Shown here piece after piece: positions 63,177-64,000 of a stretch of DNA of 64,000 bases. This DNA is from Phymatolithon calcareum (Eukaryota; Rhodophyta; Florideophyceae; Hapalidiales). A program made the position numbers and the translations under genes. Every line of letters starts with the position of its first letter. The first letter of the stretch is position 1. The stretch spans positions 1,674,001-1,738,000 of the forward strand of contig OZ345384.1 of assembly GCA_977006965.1 (NCBI GenBank), in the 5' to 3' direction. The notes under the pieces are model-generated. The model made no database searches and had not been told where the DNA came from. It worked only from the letters and a program-made list of their open reading frames with translations.

Positions 63177-64000
63177 ATGTCTCGCCCTCCTCGGATGCCA
63201 ATTCGAGAGGGCTCACCTGCTCGCTCGATACTCTCCGGAACATCTGGATATAGTTCTGCTAGCGATCAACGTGTCTGCTCTGGATTTTCTCAAGAAATCC
63301 AGAACATTGTTGGCTCATTCGAAAGCGCTCCAAGATTTTCCCAGTTGGATAAGACTCCCGGTCGTGGGAACAATGTATTGGCGCAAACAATCGGAATGCT
63401 GAGCCATATGTGGGCCCAACGGGACCCTTCGAAGCCGGAGCTGTGCTTCGATAAGCACGAAGGAAGACCAGGGACGACCATTTACAACCCTCCTCGCAGA
63501 AAATCTGGGGGTTTGGTAGTCCTTTGCTCACTGGCTACATACCAAGAATTTGATGGCGTCGAAAGGACTGTGAATATTATTAAAAACAATATTACGATGA
63601 GCTCACTTGCTCAATCATCCGCATTTGTGGATGGCCAAGGCATGGGTCGGAGCTCGCCGAAGAAACGGCCAGTGCAAATTACATTTCGGGCCTCGAGAGA
63701 TCGGGTTGGGTCAAAGAAGAGCTTCGAAAGGCCCAGGAATAGAGGGCGATTTGAGAAGAAAAGTGTTGTAAGTAATGAGAAAACAAGGCCTATCGCTCCC
63801 ACTATTCCGCTAAACACTCGAGGACTTCGCCGAATTATGCGACAGTGGGTTCTAGGAGACAAGGAGAGGGGACTATTGATCCCCTTGGCAGAGTTTGATG
63901 TGCAGAAAAGAAATGGAAAAGATGCGACAGGAAAAAGTAACAAGTTCATTTACAGCAAGAGAAGAAGGCTAGCAGTGGCAGTGCTGCTGGCGTTACAAGA
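63177..64000 (+). CDS. Putative GCR1_C-like DNA-binding protein (3' partial)
   Basis: From the ATG at 63177 the frame is open to the window end (274 codons). It starts MSRPPRMPIREG. A Ser/Pro-rich N-terminus is followed by a folded-looking part (about 75-150, with IGMLSHMWAQRDPSKPELCF and GLVVLCSLATYQEFDGVE), a basic linker rich in Arg/Lys (about 170-205), and a C-terminal stretch (about 215-274) with MRQWVLGDKERGLLIPLAEFD then FIYSKRRRLAVAVLLAL. That last pattern resembles the GCR1_C DNA-binding domain of fungal regulators and Crypton recombinases (W-x-G...PL..L...Y-x-x-R+). The resemblance is by eye. Divergence from the OTU-recombinase suggests they belong together. Confidence 0.6.
   Translation, partial: MSRPPRMPIREGSPARSILSGTSGYSSASDQRVCSGFSQEIQNIVGSFESAPRFSQLDKTPGRGNNVLAQTIGMLSHMWAQRDPSKPELCFDKHEGRPGTTIYNPPRRKSGGLVVLCSLATYQEFDGVERTVNIIKNNITMSSLAQSSAFVDGQGMGRSSPKKRPVQITFRASRDRVGSKKSFERPRNRGRFEKKSVVSNEKTRPIAPTIPLNTRGLRRIMRQWVLGDKERGLLIPLAEFDVQKRNGKDATGKSNKFIYSKRRRLAVAVLLALQ

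Overview
The window is nuclear DNA of a eukaryote with long, mostly uninterrupted genes, several classes of LTR retrotransposon and DNA transposon, and many decayed repeats between genes. A TMEM120-type membrane protein, a PH-domain protein kinase, a bHLH-GAF regulator and NB-ARC/WD40 receptors, all apparently single-exon, would suit a florideophyte red alga such as Chondrus. That assignment is an inference; nothing in the sequence names the species.

Host genes: three paralogous receptor-like genes (2-3706 +, cut by the window edge; 29499-33587 +; 36720-40853 -) encode a four-helix HeLo/RPW8-like N-terminus, an NB-ARC ATPase and an 11- to 12-bladed WD40 C-terminus. This is the layout of NLR/STAND immune or incompatibility sensors. 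Copies 2 and 3 lie tail to tail, and all three share about 650 bp of 3' flank. Between copies 1 and 2 are single-copy genes: a PH-Ser/Thr kinase (9543-10694 +), a TMEM120/TMPIT family protein (18685-19839 +), a bHLH-GAF regulator (21291-22436 +) and a hemerythrin-like protein (24533-25819 -).

Mobile DNA: a short rearranged Ty3/gypsy element (12923-16287) has TSDs and an internal palindrome. From 40990 to 54120 there is a three-level nest: a Ty1/copia element (40990-53507, minus) is split by a Ty3/gypsy chromovirus-like element (42116-49559, minus, TSD ACAT), which is itself split by a piggyBac-like DNA element (43823-45792, TSD CTAG). A pogo/Tigger-like MITE (53545-54120) follows. Next come a PIF/Harbinger-like element with a Myb-like ORF (54281-56707) carrying an internal hAT remnant, a fold-back MITE, a second piggyBac-like remnant and a MULE fragment.

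Right end: an array of about 37 tandem 30-bp units (59685-60802) has each unit predicted to fold as a bulged hairpin with compensatory changes between its arms. It abuts a minus-strand reading frame that joins an OTU cysteine protease to a Crypton-like tyrosine recombinase, broken by one in-frame TGA. Divergent from it, 130 bp away, is a plus-strand gene running off the window whose visible C-terminus resembles the GCR1_C DNA-binding domain known from Cryptons. The three parts may belong to one unusual mobile element. The strongest leads are the hairpin array, the OTU-recombinase pair, and the receptor trio with diversification concentrated on one face of the propeller.
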